A DNA stretch of 64,000 nucleotides from Hydractinia symbiolongicarpus (lineage: Eukaryota > Cnidaria > Hydrozoa > Anthoathecata > Hydractiniidae): contig NC_079884.1 in NCBI RefSeq assembly GCF_029227915.1, positions 23,374,001-23,438,000 on the forward strand. Direction: 5' to 3'. The translations under genes were made by a program, and so were the position numbers. Below the pieces are notes generated by a model, which saw only the letters and a list, made by a program, of their open reading frames with translations, searched no databases and was not told where the DNA came from. This document shows, piece after piece, positions 47,401 to 59,126 of this stretch; within the stretch, counting starts at the first letter, position 1; each line of letters opens with the position of its first letter.

Positions 47401-50400
47401 TGCAAAATCTAACATTAATGACTACAACAGAGAGGCATCAGTTCTTCAGGTTAGTTTCTTTTCTGCTTTTGATTGGGATATATACTTTTAGTATATACTG
47501 CATACTATACTAACCAAATATAATACTATAAATATATATTATACTAAATACTATACTATTATATATGTCAATATAATTTTTTGGTAATTTGTGGTAAGAG
47601 ATACATTCAATGACCACAACTATTTAATAGTTTTAGTCACCATTTGTATTTTAGGTCTCTCTCACTTACCACATCATCATTATCAGCATCTATTATATCC
47701 AGACGCATCATTCCAAAGTTGTTTACTCATTTTGTCATCACGGATCCTGTAGCAGATGAAGAGCTATTCTTGCAGTCACTTTTTGCTTCAGGAAATAGTG
47801 AGTTAACCTAGATTTCCCTGATGTCTAAAATTAATGCATTTTCCTTCACACTTTCAACTTTGGATTATTGATAAAAAAGCCAATGTTTTTGTTGAAAATA
47901 GGATTGAGAGTGGACTATACCCTTTATTGTTGTTTTGTAGTCAATTTTCTCTGTACGATAACTTTTTTCCTACTTTTTGATTACTTTATGTCATAGATTA
48001 CTGTATGAATCATGGAATACAGGCGCTAGTTGACATGGAATATTTCAAGTATGGTTGTGAAATAATTTTTCTCCTTGCCTTATTCCTTGTGCTCACATAT
48101 TTAATTAATTAAAATTGAGAATTATCTTGCTTTAAATAATTTGTTGTTTATGTACCTAGCATATTTAATGTTTTTTAGTGTCCATTACAATGTTGTATTC
48201 TAATGTTTGTTTTTGTATTTCCTTAGAAAGTCTTCCTTGCCACTAATATTGTCATTGTTTGATTCGAGAGACACTACAATACGTTTAATAATCATAAAGT
48301 ACTTGGCATTGTATGTTGATTGTATTCAAGAAGATGTTCTTAAAGATTATGTGCTCCCCGAGGTAGTATTCCCCATTTTCTGTTTCATTACAAACATTTC
48401 TTTGTAGTTCTTGATGAAAGTTTATAAAAGGAGATCCAAGATTACACAACACTATTAGTGACAAAAGAGACGTGTATTGATTGTCAGTTATTTATTAACA
48501 CATTTTATTTATTTTATTTATAACACATATTATTTAGCTACTGGTAGGACTTAAAGATACTAATGATGACATTGTGACAACGACATTTAATGCTTTGGGA
48601 TTGTTGATTCCTCTCCTTGGAAGTGAGAATGTAGTCGGAGGGGAGCGTATTACCTGTTTTTATGATGGAAAACCAGATGTTAGTGTTTTTTTTTGTACGG
48701 TAGCTATAAACCATATTGTAAATGGTCATCTATTTTACCTGCATGTACAGGAGGAAAGTCATGGCCATCTTTACTAGTTTTGTCCTCTTTTTCAGTTCAC
48801 ACGATCCCCAAGGCAAAATGAAAAAGGTGGGTTTTCTTGTGTTTGTTGGATACTTAAAAAAATAGCCTAAAAAAAGCAATTTGAGTAAAGACTTGTTGTA
48901 ACAATACTATAAAAATAACCATCATATGATACAGGAAGTGTTCATTTTTACACTGAAAGCTATGTGGCGAAAACTTAAAGCCTTACTTTTTTTTTCTTTA
49001 CAAGAGTTAGTCCAGGACTAAAATTATTACATTCATTAACATTGCATTCAAATCAATGTATTTATTGTGTTTCTGCTTTATTATAACGTTTCTGCGTTTC
49101 ATCTAGCCCCTAAACCTGAACATACAGTTGCAGAGATTTTGCACTCAAAATCTGTAACCCCCAGAGAGAAAAACCCAGAAGCTACAGCAGAAGAAAAGAG
49201 AAGGAGGCGCGAAGAGCGAGAACGGCAGAGAGAAGAGCAAAGGTTAAAACGTGAACAAAGAAGACTTGAGAGAGAATTGGCTAAGGCAAAAAGGATTCAA
49301 ACACAAGTATCAGGTAAATGTTTTATAGTACAGTATGTGATGGTCTCTAGTGTGGGCCACTATGTACTGATATTAGGCTTCGTGCTCAAAGATTTGTTAG
49401 AAGCAATTTTTTGCTTAAAATAATAGGTTTTGATAAGTCAGAAAACAAAATATACTTATTTCAACTGAATCCAATTACATGGTTATTTTCTATTACATAT
49501 TTTTTAAGCTTTTTCAATACTCTATCAAAGAAATAAAAAAACACAAAAAATTTAAATTTTACAAATCAATTTTTAACTTTTTTTAAATTACGAAATATGG
49601 AAATTTCTAATTTGTTTTCAATTTCTAGATGATTCATCTCCATCAGTAAAATCTCTAGACATTAAAACTACATCTTCAACAGGTAGGGTAAAAAAAAACA
49701 TTTTTTTATTTTCTTCGACTGGAATTGAGAAGGCATTATTAGCCATTAAATAGCAAAAGCTTTAATTTTACATTTCAAGTTTTTTATTGCAAACGGAGAT
49801 CTAAAAAACCAAATATGATTATTATTATTATTATTACTAAATTTAATGGAAACACTGCTTTGGTTGCTTAAAGGCTTGGAGAAAATGGCAGACAACATGT
49901 CAGAACCAGACTGGGAAGGGTTTGAAGCATTCTCTAACGATGAGTCTGAGGTTTGTGAGACATTGCTGCAGTTTCCTTCTTAAATTATAATTAGTATTTG
50001 GACTGTGCTAATTTTTAAGTTTTTGAATTTACCGTAGCTGGAATATTAGTTTTGTTGGCAATAAAATATCCTTGACATGTGTTGAGTAAATACCTGAAAT
50101 TGGAAAGAAGCTTGAGGAAACTTTCGAGCTTTCTAATGTGTACTCACACTTTTGTGTGCCAAGCTTTGAGATTTGCTGTCGTAACATATTGTTTTAAAAA
50201 TTTTATTTTTATTTTATCTTTAGTTAAATACTATTGAACAAACAGTTTTCCCTGTTGAACCAGAAAATGATGATGAATGGGGTTGGAATGACACCACTAA
50301 CGCAAACACACCAACTACACCATTACCAGAAGTATTAGATATAAAACCTGATGAAGACTCAGTTAACATAGAAACCGTGAATAAAACAAGTACTCTTAAA

Positions 50401-52003
50401 CCCAAATCAAAGGGTATGAGTTTAGTTAACACAAAGAAAATAAAGAGTAATTCGAAGTTAAATGGTGCCAAAGATGAAAAGGACAGGAACAATGATTTAG
50501 GCAATGAATTTGATATAAAAATTAATCCAGAAAAGCTTGCCTTAATTGAGCCGGATTATTTTGCAGATATGATTCCCAGTATTGAAAAACAAGATTCAAG
50601 TTCTACGATTGTTGTTGATGCAAAGGCAAATGAAATTAGCTCCAAGTTTTCAGCAATGGATTTTAATTCACTGGTAATTTACATTATTATAACAGCTAGA
50701 TTGCATTGGTTGACTTATATACAAGTGTGCTCTAACACGTTGACTGCAAAGCATACAAATATACATGCAAAGTTACAGGGTATGCAGAAAAAATATAATC
50801 CTTATGGCGAAAAGATTCTTTCTTCTATAAAAACTTTTTAATGTTTTAAAAGAAGTATGCTTAAATGTTATAAATGTTCTCAATGCCTTAAAAAATCATT
50901 TTATTATTTTATGGATGTTTGAATTTACACTAATTTACCATTTTTGGTGCATTTGGATTCTCTAAATTTTAAATTAAAAACAGATATTCATTTAAAATTC
51001 AGGTCATTTGAAAAATACATTTGTTTAAAGCGATGAAAATGGATCAAAAATGAATTAGGGAAAAGTGATATTTGAATTGAATCTCCAAGCTTATTGGAAA
51101 TCCCAGAAATATAACACGGAATTCCTTTGCTACAAAGTTTAGTCTAACTTGCTCCACTGCAATTAAATTGCTGAAATTTCATGGGTTTTTTTAACATATC
51201 ATTATTTCCAAGTGATTTTTTTAATATTGATTATTTTGGGAGGTTAGTTGAAATTATTCCTAAATGTGTTAAACATCAAACTACCTACTTATAATATTGA
51301 CTGCCCATTGCGACAGAAAGAATCTTGTTCTTTTTGTATAAAGACATTTATTTTTTGCAATGGCATTACAGGTGTTTAATTATGAGTTGTCATGTCTGAA
51401 CAAACGTTAGCGGACATGCAGAAGAAAGTGGTTTAAAAATTGTCAATATATAAAAAAAGGAACACTTTGGCTTCCCCCTGTACGAAAAACTCTATATAAT
51501 AATATAATAAAAACTCAAGAATCCCCAGAGATTATTAAATTATCTATGTGAAAAAGTTTATTTGTCAGTATTTTAATAAGGTCTAGAATTCAGAATATTT
51601 CTGACAACAAAATGATCAGTCAGGTTACTAAAGATTGTCCTGTCACAACATCAGAAACGGTAAAGACCTAAAACTTCAAAAATATATTATCTTATCACAG
51701 TAGTTAAGAAGTATTTTGCAATTTAAAGTTTAAATATATAAATATAAAATTTATATATTGGAAAGAAAATTTGAGAAACAAACAAGCAGGAAAGCAATTC
51801 GAAAATAGGGAGAAGTAAATATAAGATAAGAAAATACAAGTGAACCAATTTTATTAGGGAAATAATGCAAAAAAAAAAATGTTTTGATTTACTCTGTATC
51901 TTGCAAGTTTTATAAAATCCGACATGTGTCATAGCTGTTGTTTTTTTATTTTTAGGAGCCATCTGGATGGAGTGATGGTGATGATGGTGATGGATGGGAG
52001 TAA
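41420..52003 (+). CDS. SCYL3: SCYL3 (PACE-1), SCY1-like pseudokinase, 17 coding exons, 5' exon missing
   Basis: Exons: 41420-41604, 43626-43811, 45412-45504, 45714-45804, 45893-45954, 46722-46765, 47372-47449, 47655-47797, 47997-48048, 48227-48362, 48538-48678, 48796-48826, 49107-49313, 49629-49682, 49874-49950, 50224-50673, 51956-52003. Phases join without error into about 691 residues. Domains: N-terminal pseudokinase (TRHPYILKYCTTV, LVTEHVTPLDVAV), HEAT-like middle ending LLGSENVVGGERI, a charged coiled coil (49,107-49,313), and the SCYL3-type tail with DYFADMIPSI and ISSKFSA. HRD and DFG catalytic motifs are absent (SFVCHNGIS, WKLGSFE), as in the family. SCYL3 binds ezrin and acts at Golgi and adhesion sites in vertebrates. 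The first exon boundary is uncertain; the initiator Met was not found. Confidence 0.88.
42555..42890 (-). repeat. Inverted array of the same 52-bp satellite in a SCYL3 intron
   Basis: Five or six degenerate units of the 40.8-kb satellite occur in opposite orientation: GGCGATAGAAATG, GATCGCATTTTAAAAGTTTA and AACGAAAAGC recur about every 52 bp. No terminal repeats were found around it. Confidence 0.7.
43290..43492 (+). repeat. Relic of the Helitron-like family, 3' part
   Basis: The region ends CCATTGTTCTTCTGCC...TTTTTTCCACAGGCTTATCAACTAG, matching the 3' end of the 2,270 element including the final CTAG. A CAATAGAGGCAAC phrase also matches internal parts of the family. The hairpin is degraded. 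It lies in the first recognised SCYL3 intron. Confidence 0.55.
44203..44655 (-). mobile_element. 5'-truncated LINE, 3' end with (ATG)n tail
   Basis: The minus strand (44,233-44,652) encodes 139 residues typical of the C-terminal end of LINE-type endonuclease/reverse-transcriptase proteins: DRLERNDMRMVRWMC, LNWLGHLERMEEDNWVRKC, RGRPRKTWQEVIRTDL. The frame lacks the RT core. Beyond the stop the sequence runs to a (ATG)n microsatellite (plus-strand CAT repeats, 44,204-44,226), the usual simple-repeat tail of such elements. It lies antisense in a SCYL3 intron. Confidence 0.8.
46897..47230 (+). repeat. Degenerate relic of the Helitron-like family
   Basis: Phrases ATGGACGAGTTGATGACAT, CGCATGATCCTACACAT, GATCTGTGTTTCAAGGAC and TTTTTTCATCAGTGTTTC follow the same order as in the copies at 2,270-3,634. 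Ends are not defined. It lies in a SCYL3 intron. Confidence 0.5.
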
Positions 52004-53902
52004 CAGTTAAGCTTGCTGGATTCTTTTTAAATTCTCTTTTTAGTAAAATTTATTTATATTGGCGACATAGATAAATATTCCCAAAAAGCGTTTTTTTTTC
52101 TATTGTAGATGTTTACATCTCTTTGTTTGACCTGCAGTAATAGAAAATAATGATATAATTAGAATTATATATTTAATTATGATTATATAATTATAATATA
52201 ATCCAATGTATGTCTGTTCCAGAACAAGTTTCAATTAACATTAAACAATCCTTGCATTTAAATGTTCACTACTTTAAAAAAAAAACGTCGACAGCATTTT
52301 CATTTGAAGGGTAAATTGTTATTAGTCATGCCATATCAGCTATACTTTCGATTCTCTATTAAGGTTATTTTTTCAATGTTTGGTTTGTAATTGGTCATCT
52401 TTTTCATTTAATTTGCCATATTCCTCCGATTTTCTAATCCGTTTTCCAAGCGTTCTCTGTCGTGTGACGTTGTGTAAAAATGTTTTTGTAGCTCTGTTAC
52501 GAAATATAATATAAGATTAAGTAGTTGATAGCCCGTGAATAAATAAACTGGCTGACCTGTCCTTAATATGTCGCATTTCGTGTTGCCGCAGCACGAATTT
52601 CTTCTTGCGCACAAATATTGAGAAATAGAGAAATTCAATTTTTGTATGAGGACATCTCTGCAGACTACTTTTTACATAATACCAACACTTAGCCTGTATG
52701 CTTAATATTTTTCTTGTATAAGACTGTGCTGGTTAAAAATGCGCATAAAAAGTAGGCTGAAATGTTATTATGTCTTTAATCTTTCTTACATCATATTTTT
52801 TTTTTACATTTGTAAATCCTTTTATATATTACTAGATGCCGACCAGGTTAATTTATTTGGCGTTGATTCTTGCAGTTGACATGCCATGTTAAATTGACAT
52901 AATAATTTTAACTTGTTTTATTTCGTTAATTTAATTCCTATAATAAAGGGGTAATATTAGCACAGTATGCTTAATTGTAAATACTTTTTAACAGGAAGTT
53001 TGTTACTGTTTCAATAGTTATAATCTTTAAAGTCAAGACTTTTATCTCTCGTGTAGATCAGTTAACCAATCCTTTAACTTAACAACACTGAGCTTTAAGC
53101 TTGGATGTGGAAAGTTCAATTATTATACTATTTGCGTAGAGAGCAATATTAAAGGTAATTTAATTACCAATGAACTATTAATGACTTTTTTACGATCTGT
53201 AGTTTTTTCAATGAAGTAATAGAAATTATATTTTTTGGCCTTTAATATGTTATATAACGTGAATTCATTAAACTGAATATAAAAACTGTCTGTAAATGCT
53301 GAAGAGGTGTTCAAAAAATGACCTGTGGGATAAATTATGTGCAATAGATGAGTATCAGTGAGTTCAAGGTGTGTTTATTTATTTCATTGTAACCCACCCT
53401 GACTGATATAATAAGGACAGCCAGTCTAAACAAATAATTAGTTTACTGATCATTGTAGTCAGCATTTCTAACCATATAGAGGTAAATGATAAAAATGGTC
53501 ACATGTTCAAACTTTTTACGTTGGTTTTACCTTATTTTGTTTTTTAAGCTTTATATTTTGCAGTACAAAATTCAAAATTAAATACTATGCTAACAATGTT
53601 TATCTGAAGTAATATCTTTCCAAGTTGTGAAGGGATCGCCAATGGCACCTGCCTTAACGCTTTTTACTTGTGTTGTCATAAAGATTTAATTAATTTATGT
53701 TCTAAACGTCTTGCGAGTTTTGCTTTGATCTTTTGACGCACAGTATAAAGTAAAAGTTAAAAACTGCGCAAGTACAATTCTGTGTCATGTACTTTTAGTC
53801 TTATATCAAAAAAACTAATAAAGCTGATAAATTTTATTAATATCTAGTGTAAAATATGTATCACAGAAGAAAACATATACTGACTTATAACTGTACATTA
53901 TC
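52004..53902. other. SCYL3-KXD1 intergenic region
   Basis: 1.9 kb of AT-rich sequence. AATAAA at 52,538-52,543 is a possible SCYL3 poly(A) signal. No exon, terminal repeat or conserved motif was recognised. The KXD1 promoter must lie in its right part. Confidence 0.4.
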
Positions 53903-56660
53903 ATGATGGACACAACGTTTACGGATTTGTTGGAAAAATTGACTCAAAGTAAAGATACAAATGGAATTGTAACAGTACAGAAAAATACGTATGTATGATT
54001 CATCCAATTTGTTACTATTCATAATACTCTGTGCTTTTATATTAACTTATTCTTGTTCCTGTTTGTTCCTATGTTCCTGTGTTATTTAATGTTAGTCTAA
54101 ACTCCTTTTTACATATTTTCTTAATCCTTGCAACAAGGAAGATTTTTTATCAATGCAGAATTTTTAGAGGGTAAGCCTCTATAGCTAACACCTATCTTAA
54201 GATAAGCACTATCAATACAGCTTGTTGTTTTATCACCTCATCATCATCGTCATCTGTGTAAATACATGTTGTTGTTTTTTTAAGATATCCTACATGCTGT
54301 TTCTTTATGTGTTGTTTCACTTAACTCATGTTGTCATTATGTTAAGCTCTTCCCAAATTTGCTCTGGAAGAAAGAAAGAAGAATTTTTTTTTTGCGGTTG
54401 ACCAAATCTAATAGATTTCGTATGAATTTAGAGTTTTTGACGTTTGTTACATTTAATATATTCTGTGAGAATCGCCATATTTATTGTTGTAAATCAAGCA
54501 CGTATTTACCGTAGCGGGTCCCAGCCTAATTGACCCAACTTATTACAATTTAATATTAAACTCTTTTTTTCGCCCCATTTTTTTTAAAACGTGACATTTC
54601 TCTAAATTTTTCCTATCATTTTTGGCCATGAAGTACACACTTAATGAAATCTTGGACTATGCAATGAGAAATAATATAGGTAAACAAAGTATATGTGCTA
54701 ACCTAACCTTGTATTCCTGTTACTATGTATGTATGTCGTGGTTGTGTATTTTGTGTAATGAAATAGGCTTATTTCTTGTTCTTGTGAAAAATATTTGCGA
54801 GTGAAATGGACATATATACTGGTCACATTCAAGTGTTAACCAGTTTGACATTTACTTCTTTTTTTGTTTAGATTGCTTCGATATGAAGAAACAAATGAAA
54901 TGTTACGGCAGTTTCTCGAACTGTCTAATGTAACACACAAAATGCTGTTAGAAAGTTACACTAATCATTCAAAAACGTTATGCTCGTTGAAGAAGGATTT
55001 AGAAGTGACATTTAAACGCATCAGGTAAGATGCATACATTTTCAAGAGCTCTGAATAACCTTCCTGGTAAATCGCACGCTTCAGCTGCCTATTTAGAAAT
55101 TGGAAAGCTTAGGACCATATTATGTTTACATATGTTTTGAAAACAGGGCATTGTTTTTAGTGACTCAGTTAAAATTGATTGTTTTACGGTATAAAATATT
55201 TAAACGTCACTTAGAAAACAAGTTGTCACGTTCCACGTGCTCATTTTTATCCAATCCATAGCGTTCGTCCGAGACCCTTGTGTTTCCCAGACTGTGTTTT
55301 AGCGGCGTACACAAGAAATTAGTGTCTTGAGTGCAAACAAAGTTGGCGTTAAAAACAAAATAAAAAATTCAGCTATATGTAAGAAAAATATCGGATTTTA
55401 TTAGGTTCTTCCTCCGTCCGTACGTCACAGCTTTTCTCTGGGTACGCTTATTAGTTTTTCAGATTTTGGCGCAAAGTTACTTATCAATAAATACTAGAAA
55501 GTGACGATTTTGAACTTTCTGGAAAACAACTTGCTTTTAAAAAACTATCAAAACTTTTTCTTCTTTCTTCCAGAGAACTTAAAACCAATCTAAAGCTGAA
55601 GTACCCTGATGCTTTCGAAGGTAAATTTTATAGTTTAAGATGGAAATATTCAAATAATAACAAAAATATATGTGCTGTTACCTGAAACACTGTCAGTATT
55701 AGATAAAAGATTTGAAATTCATGCAAGGACTTAAAATGTGCTCAAATTCGCGATTTTTTGTATTTTTTAATTTTTTTTTAGTAAAAATCCCTTCTGTTAT
55801 AATAGAGGTGTTTGATATACTAATATTCCTTGGTACTAATTTTCGCGATTTTTGACTGAGTTCCGTAGCATAACTATCAGCGGGATACGTTTTAAAAAAG
55901 ATGTGGAAAACATCAGTAAAGTCGAAATTTGTGATTTTTGCCCCAAAGTGGAAAAGAACTGATTTTCTTTCAAGTAAATATTTTGATTTGTAATATGCTT
56001 TGTATAGGTACCCACATACAATTTTTCTTTTTCTAAAAAATCAAATAAAGTTGTTAAACACAATTCTTCATACCTCAAAATTAAATATTAAGGTGTATCA
56101 GGACTGCAAAATTGTTCCAATTTCTTTTAGCAACCGCAGATGCCATTAAAGAGTTGAAAACACGCTACGAACATGAGGATGAAGAACGATTCTCAAAAGC
56201 ACGTGAAGACGAACAAACAAAAACGATATTCAGTGAAAACCAACCTGAAAAGTCTCTTTCACAAGAAAAAACACACGAAAAAGTAGAGAATGAACAAGAG
56301 GACTTAATATCTAAGGAAACAGCGAGAACAGAGGAAATATTACAATGCAATGACTCTGACGAATCTAAGTCTGCGGAAACAGCCGAAACAAAGGAAATAT
56401 TACAATGCGATGACTCTGACGAATCTAAGTCTGCAAAAACAGCCGAAACAAAGGAAATATTACAATGCAATGACTCTGACGAATCTAAGTCTGCGAAAAC
56501 AGCCAGGACAAAGGGAATATTACAGGGCAATAACTCTGACGAATCTAAGTCTGCAGAAGAAAATAATAAACCGACCACAATAAAGGAGTTGAGTGATAAA
56601 TTTGCGGAGCAGACAATCACGCCAGTATTTCAAAATGAGGATAAAGATGTTATTTCCTAA
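53903..56660 (+). CDS. KXD1: KXD1, KxDL-motif protein, four exons
   Basis: Exons 53903-53988, 54872-55024, 55574-55620 and 56131-56660 join in phase into 271 residues; two ATGs are in tandem at the start (53,903 and 53,906). Residues 1-96 are the conserved KxDL domain: RYEETNEMLRQFLELSNV is the coiled-coil start and LKKDLEVTFKRIRELK holds the K-x-D-L motif. Family knowledge: a BORC/BLOC-1-related subunit that links lysosomes to kinesin through Arl8. The rest is a highly charged, probably disordered tail with four 20-residue repeats, which makes the protein longer than the roughly 176-residue human form. AATAAA at 56,670-56,675 is a possible but very close poly(A) signal. Confidence 0.9.
56320..56560 (+). 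repeat. Four 60-bp coding repeats in KXD1 exon 4
   Basis: A 60-bp unit repeats four times in frame, encoding variants of TAETKEILQCDDSDESKSAK. The middle copies differ at only a few bases, so expansion is recent. The last copy has diverged (GILQGNNSDESKSAE). All copies keep the acidic serine-rich DSDES core, a plausible casein kinase 2 site (inference). Confidence 0.9.
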
Positions 56661-56675
56661 AAACAAGTAAATAAA

Positions 56676-59126
56676 TAATCTCAATATATTCACTTTCTCC
56701 TGGGCACGCTGGTCTTGAAATTGTGATCATTTCAGTCTTACCTTTGATACAACTGTCAACAAACAACTTTTAGAAATGTAGCATGTGTCATTCTTTTTGT
56801 ACACACTTCTTTTCGAAGTTATTTTATTGATGTCACGTGTATTATAATAATTGCTTTGTATCGAGTTGAGTAGTAGCCTCATTTGCTACCTTTATATGAA
56901 TGTAAAATTTGTAAGAGCACAGTTAATTTTATCAGAATTTCGATATGCCAGGGCCAAGACCTTACAGGAGGACCCAGGATCTAAAAAAGATAGTTTTTCA
57001 AGAACTTTACGCAAAAAATAAGCTACTTGCATTTAAATCTGATCGAATAAAAACTCCTGTGCAAAGCGACAATTAGTGAGATAGACATCATTACGTTGCC
57101 TACAACATGATCGAAGTTTGGAAAGGGACTCAGTGAAATTTGGACTTTTTTGACGTCGGATTTTTGGGACCAGTTTATACAACTAGCGCACCCCTGAGCA
57201 ACCTAATGCATTAAAAATTCAAAATATGTTTGGACGAAAAACCATTTCATTATAGAGATGTGATTGAAGTGGCGTATTAATACACGAGGTTAAATTTTCG
57301 GTTTGTTCAGAAAAGGGTTTTTTTTGCATTTCACCCGAAACTTTCTTTAGCTGCTTGAAAAACACCTGATAAAATTGTTTAGTCATTGTTTACCTGGGTA
57401 AGTTTAGTAGGCAAATTGTTTTTCAGCGTTTATTCCAATTCTCCTTGGTGCAATTAATAATCACTTATTCGCCCCAAACGAATTGTATAAAAAAAGTGTA
57501 GCGAAAAGAATACTTTGTTCTCTTCTAATATGTTATGAGTATAAAAAGATTAAAAGTGAGAGATAAGCTTTAAATTTTCCTTTGAAGTCCTGATTTCCTT
57601 AACAATTGGTGGCTTTTTATTCCCTTTAGGCGTGATTTTGAGTTAAAGGGCTACGAAACGATTTATTAGCCTAACCCCGCAATTTCCGAAGTATGGCGTA
57701 TAATAAACGGGGCACTCAAAAGGTCAAGGTGCAAGAAATTATGCACACTTTAGAACCACATAGACGTCTAGACAACCTGTTTATAAATAATTATTATTTA
57801 CGATGAATTTGCTACTTTTTATTTTTAGTTTCTAAAAATAGAATATTTTATTCAGTATTCTTTTTGGCGATAAAATGGAGCTACGGTCTGTAAAATATAT
57901 TAAAAATCATACCTCTAAAAGATTTTAAAGTCATTGCTGTTCAAAATTTCGAAGGACAGTTAAATAATGAAAATCTAATATGGAACTTTTTTGTTCTTTT
58001 CTTTGGATGCCCAATATGATATTTAAGATGATTTAAGTTGTTGTTTTTGTTCTCAGTGTTCATAAACTTTTCCATCTCCATTAGCTCGACTTTCGTGTAA
58101 GCCACTAAAGTCAAAAACCAACAGCCGCTTCGTAGCCCCTTCAAACTTGGTCTACTTATAGGCGCTACAGAACGGCTCAAGATAGATCTCCGTCATTAGT
58201 GTTATTTTTTGGCAGTAAATAATACATAACAGTAAAATCGAAAGTTTGTTTTGATTCGGGAGCAAACACAACACGAGGGTCTGTTTTTCGAAAAATACTG
58301 TACTAACTTTATTCAATGATTTGGTATAATTCCGCGCAGAATAGCTAGCTAGCTAAAAAAAGTTCAAAGATTCTTTTGACAAAAAATGATGGATATAAAT
58401 ATCCGTATGTGGCTATTTGTGTGATTTGTGATTGATTTATACTTTTTTGATCTATGCAAAATAGACATCGTTATGGTAAGTTATAGTTCGTACAGCCGAG
58501 ATATTATTTTGATCATTAAAACAAAATTAACCTGCGTCTCCTGGTTCCCAATTTACCTGTATTGCGTGTTCTAATAAATCACTCTCCTTCGGGTCGTGAT
58601 TTAACCAATGATAACTAAATATTTATTTTCGTTTAACTATTTTTAAAATATCAACTTGAATGACTTAAAACATCCTTCGATAAAACAACTAGATACCTTA
58701 TTTCTAATATGTAATTAATGGGACTGATCAAAAATATACCAACTCCTAAATAACGTTTCAAACTCTTTCATATGAAATCAATTTGCCTTTTTCCGAATGT
58801 TTGCCATCTACATTTTATTATTCGGCATGATTTTGAATGTATTTTGCGACTACTGAAGATATAGAAACTCACGTTGAGCATCTTGTTCGAAACAGGTGTG
58901 GCTATTCAAACAAATCAATCGAAAAATATGAGATAGAGCGTAAACAGGGTCAAATCAGTACGAACACTAAAAGCTTAATTCAATTATCAGATTACTGAGA
59001 TTTTGAAAATCAAGGCTAGCTGCTTGGTTCTAATTAACTTAAACATAAAGGGTAATTAGCCCAAATTTTATTGAATTTAGGGTTAAATTACCATGGAAAT
59101 TAAATTTAATTATTGAATACAAGAGG
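56676..59126. other. KXD1-secreted protein intergenic region
   Basis: 2.4 kb. Contains one MITE-like element (57,645-58,141). No exon series was recognised. The promoter of the following gene should lie near its right end, but I could not place a TATA box or initiator. Confidence 0.4.
57645..58141. repeat. ~497-bp inverted-repeat (MITE-like) element
   Basis: Left end AAAGGGCTACGAAACG and the reverse complement of the right end AAGGGGCTACGAAGCG agree at 14 of 16 positions. A related end occurs at 60,811, supporting a dispersed family. No coding capacity. Confidence 0.5.

Noticed and set aside
56165-56620. Long antisense open frame across KXD1 exon 4
   Set aside because: It mirrors the repetitive coding exon; the serine/aspartate-rich translation follows from the 60-bp repeats and has no start context or splice support.
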